A stretch of DNA of 64,000 bases, taken from the NCBI GenBank assembly GCA_965220985.1, contig OZ244854.1:248001-312000 (forward strand). The letters run 5' to 3'. Below the pieces are notes generated by a model, which was given only the letters and a program-made list of their open reading frames with translations, was not told the origin of the DNA and did not search any database. The position numbers were made by a program, and so were the translations under genes. Below are positions 44,432-53,707 of the stretch, piece by piece. Positions within the stretch are counted from its first letter, which is position 1. The number at the start of each line of letters is the position of its first letter. The DNA is from JAPPHA01 sp965220985. Lineage in GTDB: Bacteria > Pseudomonadota > Alphaproteobacteria > Rhodobacterales > Rhodobacteraceae.

Positions 44432-44659
44432 TCAAGTGCCTCCCCAATCCTTGAGTTCTTCTTTGGACATCGGTCCGAAAAGACCATCAGGGACGGTCAG
44501 CTTGCCCTCGAGCGCGCCAACCAACTCGCGTTCCTTGGGCAACGGGACCAGCTGCACCACGGGCCGACCTTCTTTGGCAATGAAAACCTCTTCGCCGTTC
44601 AGGGCAACATCGATCAGTTCGGAAAGCCGAGAACTGGCGACTTCGACGGTGACCTGCAT
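44432..44659 (-). CDS. Phd/YefM-family antitoxin, toxin partner missing
   Basis: A 75-residue antitoxin: MQVTVEVASSRLSELIDVALNG followed by EEVFIAKEGRPVVQLVPLP is the classic Phd N-terminal DNA-binding fold (shown in two parts). The C-terminal tail LFGPMSKEELKDW would wrap a PIN-type (VapC) toxin. The ATG at 44659 has AAGGAAAG upstream. Downstream, where the toxin gene normally starts within a few bases, the sequence is not a PIN gene. It is therefore a solitary antitoxin, probably a remnant. Confidence 0.8.
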   Translation of the reverse strand: MQVTVEVASSRLSELIDVALNGEEVFIAKEGRPVVQLVPLPKERELVGALEGKLTVPDGLFGPMSKEELKDWGGT

Positions 44660-44822
44660 GGACAAACTTTCCTTGGCCAATTGATTTCATTCCGAATTCG
44701 GCACAGTACGCGACTTGAGGAGTTTCGAAATGTGCCGAGCTCCTCTGGCAAACCGTTGGCTCAGCGAGCCTCCTCACCCGGGCGTTATGGCGCAATCACG
44801 AACGGGCAGGATCGTGACTCAG

Positions 44823-45437
44823 TCAAAACTCCACCCCTTGCTGGGCCTTGATCCCGGATCGGAACGGATGCTTCACCAGTTCCATTTCGGTGACAAGATC
44901 GGCGATTTCGATGATGTCGGCATGCGCGTTCCGACCCGTCAACACCACGTGAGTCATGTCCGGCTTTTCGCTCGTCAGAAACTCCACGACGTCGCCGACA
45001 TCAATGTAACCGTAGCGAATGGCGATGTTCACTTCATCGAGCAGGACCATCGAATTCGACGCATCGCAGATCAGTTCCTTGGCCTTGTCCCATGCAGCGA
45101 GGGCCATTTCGGTGTCGCGAAGCTTGTCCTGGGTTTCCCAGGTGAACCCTTCGCCCATCGTGTGAAACGCGCAGATGTCGCTGAACTTGGCCTGGATCAG
45201 ATCGCGCTCGCCGGTCTTCATGCCACCCTTGATGAACTGAACCACGGCACACTGCATGCCGTGCGCGATGTGTCGCATGATCATGCCAAAGGCGGCAGTC
45301 GACTTGCCCTTTCCCTTGCCGGTATTGACGATGATCAGACCCTTCTGGTCGGTCTTGGTTGCCATGATCTTGTCACGTGCGGCCTTTTTGCGTGCCATTT
45401 TTTGCGCATGGCGTTGGGCGTCATTGTTTTCACTCAT
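44823..45437 (-). CDS. cobO: Cob(I)yrinic acid a,c-diamide adenosyltransferase
   Basis: Adds the adenosyl ligand to the corrin cobalt in cobalamin synthesis (CobA/CobO/BtuR type). The 204-residue protein has a Lys/Arg-rich N terminus, the inverted P-loop GKGKGKST (40-47), QFIKGGMKTGER, EGFTWETQD and the LLDEVNIAIRYGY strand. The start is ATG at 45437; an upstream frame extension has no support. No cobalamin riboswitch was recognised in the 219 bases upstream. The gene lies 14 kb from cobN and cobW. Confidence 0.95.
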   Translation of the reverse strand: MSENNDAQRHAQKMARKKAARDKIMATKTDQKGLIIVNTGKGKGKSTAAFGMIMRHIAHGMQCAVVQFIKGGMKTGERDLIQAKFSDICAFHTMGEGFTWETQDKLRDTEMALAAWDKAKELICDASNSMVLLDEVNIAIRYGYIDVGDVVEFLTSEKPDMTHVVLTGRNAHADIIEIADLVTEMELVKHPFRSGIKAQQGVEF

Positions 45438-45656
45438 GTTTCGGCTCAGACCTTCTTTCCGATGCAGCAACCTGTTTCCTGCTGGCACCGGGCACATTAG
45501 TTGATCCTGCACTACCATGCCAACGAGAGAATGAAGACTGTTCCGCCAGGAACCGACATCCCGCCGTCGAGACTTGCCAGCACCAACCGCGCGACAGGGG
45601 GCGGCTTCGGTTCCAAGACCCTGGAGTCCGCCGGTCGGCAGAGGCTCACCACATGT

Positions 45657-46886
45657 CTAGAAGCGATGCCGGGATGACCCCTGATTGTCAGAACGGCCCC
45701 GGTCTGCTGCATGAACGCGACTACCGAGCGCGACGTTGGCAGATCTCTCGATGTAATCGACGAGTCCTTCAAGATCGCACAGGATCCGGTTGCCGCTTTC
45801 GGCAAATCCGTACCGCTGACAAACCAGAAACCTCCGGTCCGCACCCACCATGTCGGCCACTTTTTCAAGCCTCTCCATTTGGCCTGGTTTCGGATGAGCG
45901 GTGAGCTTGATCTCCATCGCCCAGAGCTCGTTGCCCGTCTCGATCAGCAAGTCGATCTCGTGCTGGTCACTGGTTCGGAAGTGGAAGGCCTCGAAGATCG
46001 TGCCGCTGTACTGCAGTGCGGACAACACCTGGTCGATGACAAATCCCTCCCAGCTTGCTCCGACCCAGGGTTGATTCAACAATTCGTCCCTGTGCGACAC
46101 GCCGAGCAGCGCATGCAAGAGTCCTGCATCACGCCAATACACTTTCGGCCGCTTGACCAGTCGTTTTCCAAAGTTTCCGTGATATGCCGGCAATCGCCGC
46201 AACAGGAATGCCCCTTCCAGGTAGTCGAGGTAGCTGTTGACGGTATGGTACGAGATGCCGAGGCTCTTGCCGATCTGGCTCGCACTCCACTCCTGCCCGT
46301 GGCTTCTCGCAAGCATGTGCAGCAACCGGTGCGTGGTTCGAGGTTTGGCGGGCAAACCCCAGTTTGGGAGATCCCGCTGCACCAACAGATTCAGGTGATC
46401 CCTTTGCCAAAGCGGAAACCCCCGGTCATCGAGTACGCCACCGTCGGGATAACCCCCTTGCGACCAGAGTCGCTGCCGTTGCTGGTCATTCTCCAACTCT
46501 GCGAGAACCAAGGGCGTGAGTTCGACAACTGAAAGCCGTCCCGCGAGTGACTCCGTCACTTGCCTCATGAGCGCTGGCGACACGGATCCCAACAAGAGGA
46601 ACCGTCGATGGCGCTTGCGGTCGCGGTCGATCTCTCCCCGCAATCGCAAGAATATCTCGGGCCACGCCTGTGCCTCGTCCAGGACGACAATTTCGTCGTC
46701 ATGAACGGAATCCTCCCATTCCAGGTCGACCCGCAGACGATCGGTCTCCTGTTCCATGTCGTAGTAGCGCCCGCCAAACTCGCGAGCGAGAGTGGTCTTG
46801 CCGCTTTGACGCGGACCGACCAGCGCGACCGCCGGGTAGTCGGCAAGACGCGCCCGCAAGACAGGCATGATTTTTCGTTTGAGCAT
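45657..46886 (-). CDS. AAA-family ATPase with DUF4143 domain
   Basis: A 409-residue protein of a widespread but uncharacterised family. Walker A is GPRQSGKTT (24-32), Walker B is VLDEAQAWP, and LLLGSVSPALM is the sensor region. The C-terminal DUF4143 domain has the nuclease-like EIDLLIETGNELWAMEIK pattern (Asp then E-x-K). A winged-helix segment (ASQIGKSLGISYHTVNSYLDYL) lies between. The ATG at 46886 gives the usual start MLKRKI. An ATG at 46907 would add seven residues but falls inside a 28-base palindrome. The gene stands alone. Confidence 0.88.
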   Translation of the reverse strand: MLKRKIMPVLRARLADYPAVALVGPRQSGKTTLAREFGGRYYDMEQETDRLRVDLEWEDSVHDDEIVVLDEAQAWPEIFLRLRGEIDRDRKRHRRFLLLGSVSPALMRQVTESLAGRLSVVELTPLVLAELENDQQRQRLWSQGGYPDGGVLDDRGFPLWQRDHLNLLVQRDLPNWGLPAKPRTTHRLLHMLARSHGQEWSASQIGKSLGISYHTVNSYLDYLEGAFLLRRLPAYHGNFGKRLVKRPKVYWRDAGLLHALLGVSHRDELLNQPWVGASWEGFVIDQVLSALQYSGTIFEAFHFRTSDQHEIDLLIETGNELWAMEIKLTAHPKPGQMERLEKVADMVGADRRFLVCQRYGFAESGNRILCDLEGLVDYIERSANVALGSRVHAADRGRSDNQGSSRHRF

Positions 46887-46890
46887 TCTT

Positions 46891-46918
46891 GCAAAATAGA
46901 AATCCATTTCTATTTTGC
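46891..46918. promoter_or_regulatory. 28-bp perfect palindrome at the DUF4143 ATPase start
   Basis: GCAAAATAGAAAT (46891-46903), two central bases and ATTTCTATTTTGC (46906-46918) form a perfect 13-base inverted repeat, A+T-rich in GC-rich surroundings. It ends four bases before the start codon at 46886. Either a repressor site, perhaps for the encoded winged helix, or a hairpin hiding the start. Confidence 0.65.
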
Positions 46919-47131
46919 ATGAAAGGCCTCATCGCTCGCCGCAGATGAAGGCTGACACACAGAATCCGCGGTGGACTCCTTCAACCCGCTGACCGCCATC
47001 ACCACTGATTGCGACGCGATCGTGTCTGACTTTCGGGGCGAGCGAACCTGATGCAAACGCGACCCCAAGAGGCCGCGACCGAGCAATTCATCATCGATGT
47101 TGAAGCCTTCGGCGGAAAGACTGTCAGGTGG

Positions 47132-48223
47132 TCACGACGGCACCAACGAAATGGCCTGCCCGCCGGAGTCGAACAAATGAAGCCCGCCTCGATCGATCGC
47201 GATCCCGACACGATCTCCCGGTCGAAGTCCTGCTCCCGACGCCACGCGCATCGTCAGCGCGTCATCCATGACGCTTGATTGCAGGTAGAAGAGCGACTCG
47301 GGGCCAAGTTTCTCGACGAACTCCACACGCGCTGCGAAATCTCCCTCGTCGACCGAGGTCGGCAAGAGATGCTCGGGTCGAATGCCGAGCGTGGCGAGAT
47401 CGGCCGGCACATCCTTGCCGTCAAGCACGATCCTCGAATCGCCCAACCGGACCACCGGCGACCCGTCCCCGCTTTCAAGAGAAACCGGGATGACGTTCAT
47501 CGACGGCGCGCCGATGAAACCGCCGACGAACAGGTTGGCGGGTCGCTCGTAAAGCTCCATGGGCGTCCCGAGCTGCTCGACCCTGCCGGCATTCACGACA
47601 GCGATCCGGTCGGCAAGGGTCATCGCCTCGGTCTGGTCGTGGGTCACGAATATCATGGTCGCACCGAGCCGCCGATGAAGCCGTGCAATCTCCAGCCGCA
47701 TGCGAATCCGAAGCGACGCGTCGAGATTCGAAAGCGGTTCGTCGAAAAGAAAAACCCTCGGATTCCGAATGATCGAACGCCCGATCGCCACGCGTTGCCG
47801 CTGGCCGCCCGACAGTTGTCGGGGCTTGCGCTCGAGCAGGGGCTCGATCTGAAGCACCTTCGCCACATCGAGAACGCGCCTCGCGATTTCGTCGCGCGAA
47901 ACCTTGGCAAGCGTGAGCCCGAACCCGATGTTCTGCGCCACCGTCATGTGCGGGAACAGCGCATACGACTGGAACACCATCGCGACCTGGCGCTTCGACG
48001 GCGCAACGTGCGTGACATCCTGCTCACCGATGACAATTCGGCCGCTCGAAACATCTTCGAGACCGGAAATCATCCGCAGAATGGTCGACTTGCCGCAACC
48101 GGACGGCCCGACCAGAACGAGCAGTTCGCCGTCCTCGACGGAGAGGGTCAACCCTTCGATGACTTTGGTCGACCCGAAGGACTTCGTGACACCGTCAAGC
48201 TGAACTCCAGCCACTCTTGCCAT
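47132..48223 (-). CDS. Sugar ABC transporter ATP-binding protein (MalK/UgpC type)
   Basis: A 363-residue ATPase that powers the importer encoded by the three upstream genes. Walker A is GPSGCGKST (39-47), the signature LSGGQRQR, Walker B FLFDEPLSNLD and the switch His in THDQ. The C-terminal TOBE/MalK-type regulatory domain (IRPEHLLPT) marks it as a carbohydrate-family ATPase. The ATG at 48223 has AGGAAAGG close upstream; an in-frame start at 48253 is less likely. It is the last gene of the operon. Confidence 0.94.
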   Translation of the reverse strand: MARVAGVQLDGVTKSFGSTKVIEGLTLSVEDGELLVLVGPSGCGKSTILRMISGLEDVSSGRIVIGEQDVTHVAPSKRQVAMVFQSYALFPHMTVAQNIGFGLTLAKVSRDEIARRVLDVAKVLQIEPLLERKPRQLSGGQRQRVAIGRSIIRNPRVFLFDEPLSNLDASLRIRMRLEIARLHRRLGATMIFVTHDQTEAMTLADRIAVVNAGRVEQLGTPMELYERPANLFVGGFIGAPSMNVIPVSLESGDGSPVVRLGDSRIVLDGKDVPADLATLGIRPEHLLPTSVDEGDFAARVEFVEKLGPESLFYLQSSVMDDALTMRVASGAGLRPGDRVGIAIDRGGLHLFDSGGQAISLVPS

Positions 48224-48269
48224 CCTTTCCTGCTCCAGACGGGGTCGGCTCATCGAGGCCCCGACGCCG

Positions 48270-49160
48270 CTATCCCTTGACCGCTCCCATGGTCATGCCC
48301 TTGATGAAGTACCGTTGAAAGAAGAGAAACACGATCAACGTCGGCAGGCTTGCGATCAGCGACAGCGCGCCCTGGACGCCCCACGCCACCGAATACTGCC
48401 CCTTGAGATTGACGATTCCAAGCATGATGGTCCGCTTTTCGTCGGACTGCGTGAATATCAGCGGCCAGAGGAAGTCGTTCCAGATCCAGGTGAACTGCAG
48501 CGTCGCGAGCACCGCAAGCGCGGGCAGACTCAGAGGCAACGCAATGCGCACGAGAACCTGCCATTCGTTGGCGCCCTCGAGAATGGCCGCCTCCCTGAGC
48601 GCGTTCGGGACGGTCGCGAAAAAATTCCGCATCAAGAGGGTGCAGATCGGGATGCCCATGGCGGTGTGTATGAAGATGATCGGCCAGAGCGTGTCGATCA
48701 GGCCAAGCCCGTTGAACAGACGAAACAGGGGGATGAGGATGACCTGCGGCGGGAAAAACATCCCCGAGACGATGGCCAGAAACAGCAGGTTCCCGCCCCG
48801 GAACGGGAGCTTGGCAAACACGTAGCCAGCAAGTACCCCGAACGCGATCGACAGCGCCGTCGCCGGCACCGTCACGAGGAATGTGTTGACGAAGTAGCGG
48901 TGAACCGCGGGGTTGAAGATGACCTCCGAGAAATTGCCGAGATGAATCCGCGTCGGGAACTCCCAAAGCTGCCCGAAGGCGATCTCCCGCGTCGTCTTGA
49001 TCGACGACAGCAGGACACCGAACGTCGGCGCCAGGAACAGAACGGCAAGACAGAGCAGAATCACGAAGATGGCAGCAGGCCACGGATTGAACGGCTTTGG
49101 TTCTGCAACCGCAGCCACGGCCGCGCCGGCCGGAGCGTTCTGCTGGTTGAATTCAGCCAT
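48270..49160 (-). CDS. Sugar ABC transporter permease (MalG type)
   Basis: A 296-residue inner-membrane permease with six predicted helices. The EAA loop that contacts the ATPase is EAAILEGANEWQVLVRIALP. It starts MAEFNQQNAPAGAA and ends KGMTMGAVKG, a common MalG-type end. It overlaps the MalF-type gene by eight bases, so the two permeases are coupled. Confidence 0.94.
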   Translation of the reverse strand: MAEFNQQNAPAGAAVAAVAEPKPFNPWPAAIFVILLCLAVLFLAPTFGVLLSSIKTTREIAFGQLWEFPTRIHLGNFSEVIFNPAVHRYFVNTFLVTVPATALSIAFGVLAGYVFAKLPFRGGNLLFLAIVSGMFFPPQVILIPLFRLFNGLGLIDTLWPIIFIHTAMGIPICTLLMRNFFATVPNALREAAILEGANEWQVLVRIALPLSLPALAVLATLQFTWIWNDFLWPLIFTQSDEKRTIMLGIVNLKGQYSVAWGVQGALSLIASLPTLIVFLFFQRYFIKGMTMGAVKG

Positions 49161-50034
49161 GAATCTCGTCGAGCTTGCGCAGCTGTCTGAAGTAGATCCG
49201 GATGATCGTCAGCGCGATCAGAAACAGAACCACGGAGATCGCGCTGCCGTAACCCATCAGGTACTTCTTGAAGGACTCGTTGTACATGTGCATCGCCAGC
49301 GTGTCGGAACTGTGGAACGGTCCGCCGCCGGTCATGATGTAGAGGATGTCGAACCCCTTGAGCGAGTTGATCACGCTGAGCGCAATGACAACGATCGTCG
49401 CGGGGGTCAGCAACGGGATGATGACCAGGCGGACACGCTGCCAGGTCGTCGCACCCTCGATTTCGCAGACTTCGAGGAGTTCCTCCTGGATGGACACGAG
49501 ACCCGCGAGATAGATGACCATCGACAGGCCGGTCTGTTGCCACGACCAGGCGACGATCACGGACCCGAGCGCGGTTGCCGGCCTTGCCAGCCACGCAATC
49601 GTCGGCTGCTCGCCGGTGACGGCCCAGATGACCGTGTTCAGCAATCCCCAGTCCTGCTGGTAGATCCACACCCAGATCTGGCCGACCACGACGGCCGACA
49701 GGCAAATCGGCAGGTAGAACACGGTCTTGAAGAGACTGCCGCCCGGAACCCGGCTGTCAATCAGCAACGCGAGGCAAAGCCCGAGTAGCGTCGGCAGAAC
49801 GATGGCGGCCGCCATCCAGATGGCGGTGTTGATCGCCGCGTTCAGGAACAGCTTGTCGGTGTAGATCCGGGCAAAGTTGCGGAACCCGACATATTCGTAG
49901 CGCGAGTCAAAGCCGTTCCAGTTTGTGAAACTGTAATAAAATGAACTGAGAAGCGGCCAGACCACCAGTACGGCGAACACCGCCAGCGGGAGGGCCAGAA
50001 GAACGACGCGCCAGAATCGGTTTTCCCGTTCCAA
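49153..50034 (-). CDS. Sugar ABC transporter permease (MalF type)
   Basis: A 293-residue permease. The first helix is VVLLALPLAVFAVLVVWPLL and the EAA loop is EVCEIEGATTWQRVRLVIIP. The start is a TTG at 50034, six bases after GAGG, giving MERENRFWRV; no ATG fits. It follows the binding-protein gene after 71 bases. Confidence 0.93.
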   Translation of the reverse strand: MERENRFWRVVLLALPLAVFAVLVVWPLLSSFYYSFTNWNGFDSRYEYVGFRNFARIYTDKLFLNAAINTAIWMAAAIVLPTLLGLCLALLIDSRVPGGSLFKTVFYLPICLSAVVVGQIWVWIYQQDWGLLNTVIWAVTGEQPTIAWLARPATALGSVIVAWSWQQTGLSMVIYLAGLVSIQEELLEVCEIEGATTWQRVRLVIIPLLTPATIVVIALSVINSLKGFDILYIMTGGGPFHSSDTLAMHMYNESFKKYLMGYGSAISVVLFLIALTIIRIYFRQLRKLDEIHG

Positions 50035-50105
50035 TCAGGCCTCATTCGATTGGCGGGCCTCCGAACCGCTGAACGGTGGCCCGCCAGAATTGATGATGCG
50101 GGCGC

Positions 50106-51374
50106 CTATTGGGTGAAGGCGTCCGCAGCGGCAACGGCGGCTGCCGCCAGAATGTCGCTCGAACGCGATGGATCGTCCATGAACTCTGCGAACATCGACA
50201 ACCCGACTTCCGCGACTGGCGGCGGTGTCGCCAGATCGTAGTTGAACGCGAAATGTCCCGCGGCCGCAACAGTCGCATTGGCCTTTTGCATGACCGAATT
50301 GTACTCGGCCGGGTCGACCATCGTGTTGGCGGACAACGCGCCCTGCCCCTTGGTCCAGCCCGCCTGGACACCCGGGTCGGACACCATGAACGCAAGGAAC
50401 TCCTCGGCGCCTTCGACGTTCTGAACGTCCGACGAGATCACCAAACCGTCGACCGGACCAACCACCGAAACGGGCAACCCGTCATCGATCGCCGGGAACG
50501 GGAAGAAGTCGTAGTCATCTCCCGCGACCAGTCCGAGACCGTTCCAGTAACCGGTGATCCATGTGCCCATCAGGGTCATTGCGGCCTCGCCCCTCGCGAC
50601 GCGGTCCGATGCATCAGTCCAGTTGTCGGCATTCGCGTTCGGAACGAAATAGCCAGCATCGACCAGACTTGCCCACATCTCCATGGCGCGAGCGACTTCG
50701 GGGTCGTCGTACGAGGCAGAGCCGTTCATCAGCGCTGCCCGATAATCCGGACCCGCCGTGTTCAAGAGGAGGTAGTCGAACCAGAACTGCGCAGGCCAGC
50801 GGTTCATCGAACCCAATGCGATCGGCGTGACGCCCATGCCCTTGAGCTTTTCGCACAGTTCCAGGAACCCTTCCCAGGTCGTCGGGAATTCGGTGACCCC
50901 GGCATCGGCCATCACCTGCGTGTTGTAGAACATTCCGGAGTAGTGGTAGTTGAGCGGCACCAGGTACCGGTTCCCGTTGTACATCGTGGCGCTGTCAGCG
51001 ACAGACTTGGCCACGACACCGTCGAGTCCCTTCTCGTTCCACATGTCGTCGATCGGATGAAGGCTTCCTGAGTCGACCACGAACTGCACGCGAGCGCCGG
51101 CCCAGTAGCTGAACACGTCAGGAAGACTGTTTCCTGCGGCCCGCACGAGGATGCCGGACTTGAAGTCTTCGTGCCCGATCGGGCTGTCCTTGACGGAATA
51201 CCCCGTTGCCGCCTCGAATTTCTGGACCTGTTCGTCGAACGATTTCTTCCCGAGTTCTCCCGTGAAGTAGTGCGTGATGGTCACGTCACCCTGCGAGAAT
51301 GAAGGTGACGCTGCCAGCAGGACCGGCAGGACCACCGCCGCGATGCGTACGCGGCAACTGACAAGTATTGACAT
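50106..51374 (-). CDS. Sugar ABC transporter substrate-binding protein
   Basis: A 422-residue periplasmic protein of the extracellular solute-binding family 1. The signal peptide has the core IAAVVLPVLLAASPSFS and is cut near Ser-Gln-Gly. Family features include FSYWAGA, the YHYSGMFYN binding loop and GEAAMTLMGTWI. The ligand is likely a sugar, sugar acid or polyol but cannot be named. GGGAGGA precedes the ATG at 51374. It is the first gene of a four-gene minus-strand operon and is divergent from the IclR regulator. Confidence 0.93.
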   Translation of the reverse strand: MSILVSCRVRIAAVVLPVLLAASPSFSQGDVTITHYFTGELGKKSFDEQVQKFEAATGYSVKDSPIGHEDFKSGILVRAAGNSLPDVFSYWAGARVQFVVDSGSLHPIDDMWNEKGLDGVVAKSVADSATMYNGNRYLVPLNYHYSGMFYNTQVMADAGVTEFPTTWEGFLELCEKLKGMGVTPIALGSMNRWPAQFWFDYLLLNTAGPDYRAALMNGSASYDDPEVARAMEMWASLVDAGYFVPNANADNWTDASDRVARGEAAMTLMGTWITGYWNGLGLVAGDDYDFFPFPAIDDGLPVSVVGPVDGLVISSDVQNVEGAEEFLAFMVSDPGVQAGWTKGQGALSANTMVDPAEYNSVMQKANATVAAAGHFAFNYDLATPPPVAEVGLSMFAEFMDDPSRSSDILAAAAVAAADAFTQ

Positions 51375-51417
51375 TTGTTCCTCCCAAGGATTTTAGTTCA
51401 CCAATGTTGAACTTCTG

Positions 51418-51430
51418 CGCGGAATCTCCG
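51418..51430. promoter_or_regulatory. Inverted repeat, possible IclR operator
   Basis: GCGGA-ATC-TCCGC lies between the predicted promoter and the binding-protein gene, a position for repression. It is short, so chance is possible. Confidence 0.3.
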
Positions 51431-51439
51431 CACTCTTGG

Positions 51440-51469
51440 ATAACAGTACAAAGCTATGACATTTGTCAA
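51440..51469 (-). promoter_or_regulatory. Predicted promoter of the sugar ABC operon
   Basis: On the minus strand a perfect TTGACA (51464-51469), an 18-base spacer and TGTTAT (51440-51445). The expected transcript start is about 60 bases before the binding-protein ATG. Confidence 0.45.
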
Positions 51470-51529
51470 CACCAAGCAGCACCCGGACACCGCCACACAA
51501 GGCGTCGGAACCAGCCGCTGGATGCCGCC

Positions 51530-52267
51530 ATGCCGGTCCTGAAATCCCTCAGGCGCGGGCTTCAGGCCCTCGAGATCATCGCGACCGCCAACGGTCCCGT
51601 GCGCCTCACCGACATGGCATCGTCTCTGGGCGTGGAGAAGTCCAATGCCTCGAACATCCTCAAGACCCTCGTCGCCATGGATTACGTTTCTCAGGATTCG
51701 TCACGGCGTTACCGCGCCACCGGGAAGCATCAACTGGGTGACACGCGGCAACGAGTTCTCGACGATATCATCGCGTGTCGGGATTCTTGGCGCCCAACGC
51801 TCGAGGCGATCGTCGAAGAGACCGGCGAGTGCGCGCACTTTGCATTGCTGGCACGATCGAGGGTCTGGTACGCCGACAAGGTGGATTCCCAGTTGCCGCT
51901 CAAGGTCGACCACCCGATCGGATCGCTCGCCCCGTTGCATTGCACGGCTCTTGGAAAGGCATTCCTCGCTTTTGCGGATGCACGACCCGAAGAGCCGCTG
52001 CGCGCATACACCCGATCGACGATCACCAGCCGGGAGGCGCTTCGTCGCGAACTCGAACGCACCGTCGAACGCGGTTATGCGGTCGACGACGAGGAGTTCG
52101 CTCCCGGGATTCGCTGTGTCGCCGCCCCCGTCCGTGACGAGCAGTACCGGATGGTCGCCGCCATCGGGATTTCGGGCCCGACCGTTCGCATTGACGAGGC
52201 CCGGCTGCTTGAACTCGGCAATGTCATCCGGTTGCTGTCGTCCGACAACCCGTCCCCGGCACCATGA
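51530..52267 (+). CDS. IclR-family transcriptional regulator
   Basis: A 245-residue regulator. The winged helix is at about residues 1-65 (RLTDMASSLGVEKSNASNIL) and the IclR effector domain follows (CTALGKAFLAF, GYAVDDEEFAPGIRCVAAPV). It is divergent from the ABC operon and overlaps the downstream dehydrogenase by four bases, so it should control uptake and metabolism of the same compound. The ATG at 51530 lacks a clear SD; the exact start is uncertain. Confidence 0.88.
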   Translation: MPVLKSLRRGLQALEIIATANGPVRLTDMASSLGVEKSNASNILKTLVAMDYVSQDSSRRYRATGKHQLGDTRQRVLDDIIACRDSWRPTLEAIVEETGECAHFALLARSRVWYADKVDSQLPLKVDHPIGSLAPLHCTALGKAFLAFADARPEEPLRAYTRSTITSREALRRELERTVERGYAVDDEEFAPGIRCVAAPVRDEQYRMVAAIGISGPTVRIDEARLLELGNVIRLLSSDNPSPAP

Positions 52268-53346
52268 CCATTTCCGCATCACCGCTCCGAGTCGCGTTCA
52301 TCGGAACCGGAAGAATTTCCGACCTCCACGCGATCGCCTATCGCGACAACCCCAATGCCCGTCTGGTCGCGCTTTGCGACACGGATGTCGAGTTGGCGAG
52401 ATCACGGGCGGAAGAATGGGGCCTCGCCGATGCGTTGGTGACGGATGACATCGACCAATTGCTTGCACGGCCCGACATCGACCTTGTGGAGATTCTCCTT
52501 CCGCACCACCTGCACTATCCTGTCGCCGTGCAGGCCATCGCCGCCGGAAAGGCCGTCTCCCTCCAAAAGCCGATGTGCACGACGATCGAGGAAGCGGACC
52601 TGCTCGTCGATGCGGTCGAAGCATCCGGACTTCCGTTCCGTGTCTTCGAGAACTTCATCTTTTTCCCGCCTGTCGTCCGGGCTCGACAACTGGTCGAGGC
52701 CGGCGCCATTGGCGACCCTCTCGCGATCCGGATCAAGAGCAATTCCGGAACGAGCGCGACGGCCTGGGAGGTGCCCGAGGGCGCCACGCGATGGCGGCAG
52801 GCGCGCGATCAATCCGGCGGAGGCCCGCTGGTCTTTGACGACGGTCACCACAAGTTTGCACTGGCGCGTCACTTCATGGGCAACCCCGAATCGGTACATG
52901 CCTACATCGGCAAGACCCGCACATCGGACGATGTGGTTCTCGATGCCCCCGCGATCGTTTCATTCCGGTTTCCCGGAAACCGCGTCGGCAGTCTCGAAGT
53001 CGTTCACTCTCCCGAACTCGAGATAGCCACCCGCCACTACGCACAGGACGACCGAGTCGAGATCACCGGCACGAGCGGCGTCCTCTGGATCAATTGCGGG
53101 CACGGACGACTCGGGGACGTCCCGCCGGTCACGGTCTACAGGGACGGGAAGCTGTCGGTTCATTCCGACATGCCGACAGGATGGGAACAGAGTTTCGTCA
53201 TGGCGTCGCGGCACCTTGTCGACAGGCTGTCCGCAGGAGAGGCAGCGGATCTCTCGGTTCGCGACGCCCGTCAGGTGCTGCGTTTCGCTCTTGCCGCCGA
53301 GACATCGGGGCAAACTGGCAGACCGGTCGACATCTCGCCAGACTGA
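52264..53346 (+). CDS. Gfo/Idh/MocA-family oxidoreductase
   Basis: A 360-residue NAD(P)-dependent dehydrogenase, probably acting on the sugar or polyol taken up by the neighbouring importer. The Rossmann motif is FIGTGRISDLHA. The family's EKP motif reads SLQKPMC, keeping the catalytic lysine but with Gln for Glu. GGPLVFDDGHHKFAL carries the active-site His pair in place of the usual GGxxxDxGxH. The ATG overlaps the IclR stop as ATGA. Confidence 0.9.
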   Translation: MTISASPLRVAFIGTGRISDLHAIAYRDNPNARLVALCDTDVELARSRAEEWGLADALVTDDIDQLLARPDIDLVEILLPHHLHYPVAVQAIAAGKAVSLQKPMCTTIEEADLLVDAVEASGLPFRVFENFIFFPPVVRARQLVEAGAIGDPLAIRIKSNSGTSATAWEVPEGATRWRQARDQSGGGPLVFDDGHHKFALARHFMGNPESVHAYIGKTRTSDDVVLDAPAIVSFRFPGNRVGSLEVVHSPELEIATRHYAQDDRVEITGTSGVLWINCGHGRLGDVPPVTVYRDGKLSVHSDMPTGWEQSFVMASRHLVDRLSAGEAADLSVRDARQVLRFALAAETSGQTGRPVDISPD

Positions 53347-53707
53347 TTGTCCCGTTCACGATCCGCAACTCGGCGGTGATCGAACATTTCGAACGCGCAC
53401 TGGGCTGCGATGCGCTGCATCATCGGTGTCGGCCACAATGCCAGATATCCGATGAAAGCAGCTTGTTGTCAGAGTCAATCGAGGTTGCAGAGAGACTGGT
53501 TTGTGGCCTCGAAGGATCGCGCCAGCATTGCCCGACATTGGACGTGGCTGGCGGCGCGGCAGCAGTTGCATGGCGAGCGATGGGGCGAGCACGAACCAAG
53601 CGGCGGCGGCCTCAACGGATCACAGGGGCGATTTCGTCACGAGACGGCTTGCGAGACACCGCAGATTGTGCAGGGAATGCGCGAAGGTCAATCGTGAGGA
53701 ATGTCGG
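53347..53707. other. Gap before cysD
   Basis: No gene supported. It should contain the cysD promoter. Only the ribosome-binding site GAGGA at 53696-53700 is clear. Confidence 0.4.

Noticed and set aside
45438..45656. Possible cobalamin riboswitch before cobO
   Set aside because: The region has no recognisable B12-box or the expected CCCCGC-ACTG core arrangement; only unrelated GC-rich runs were found.
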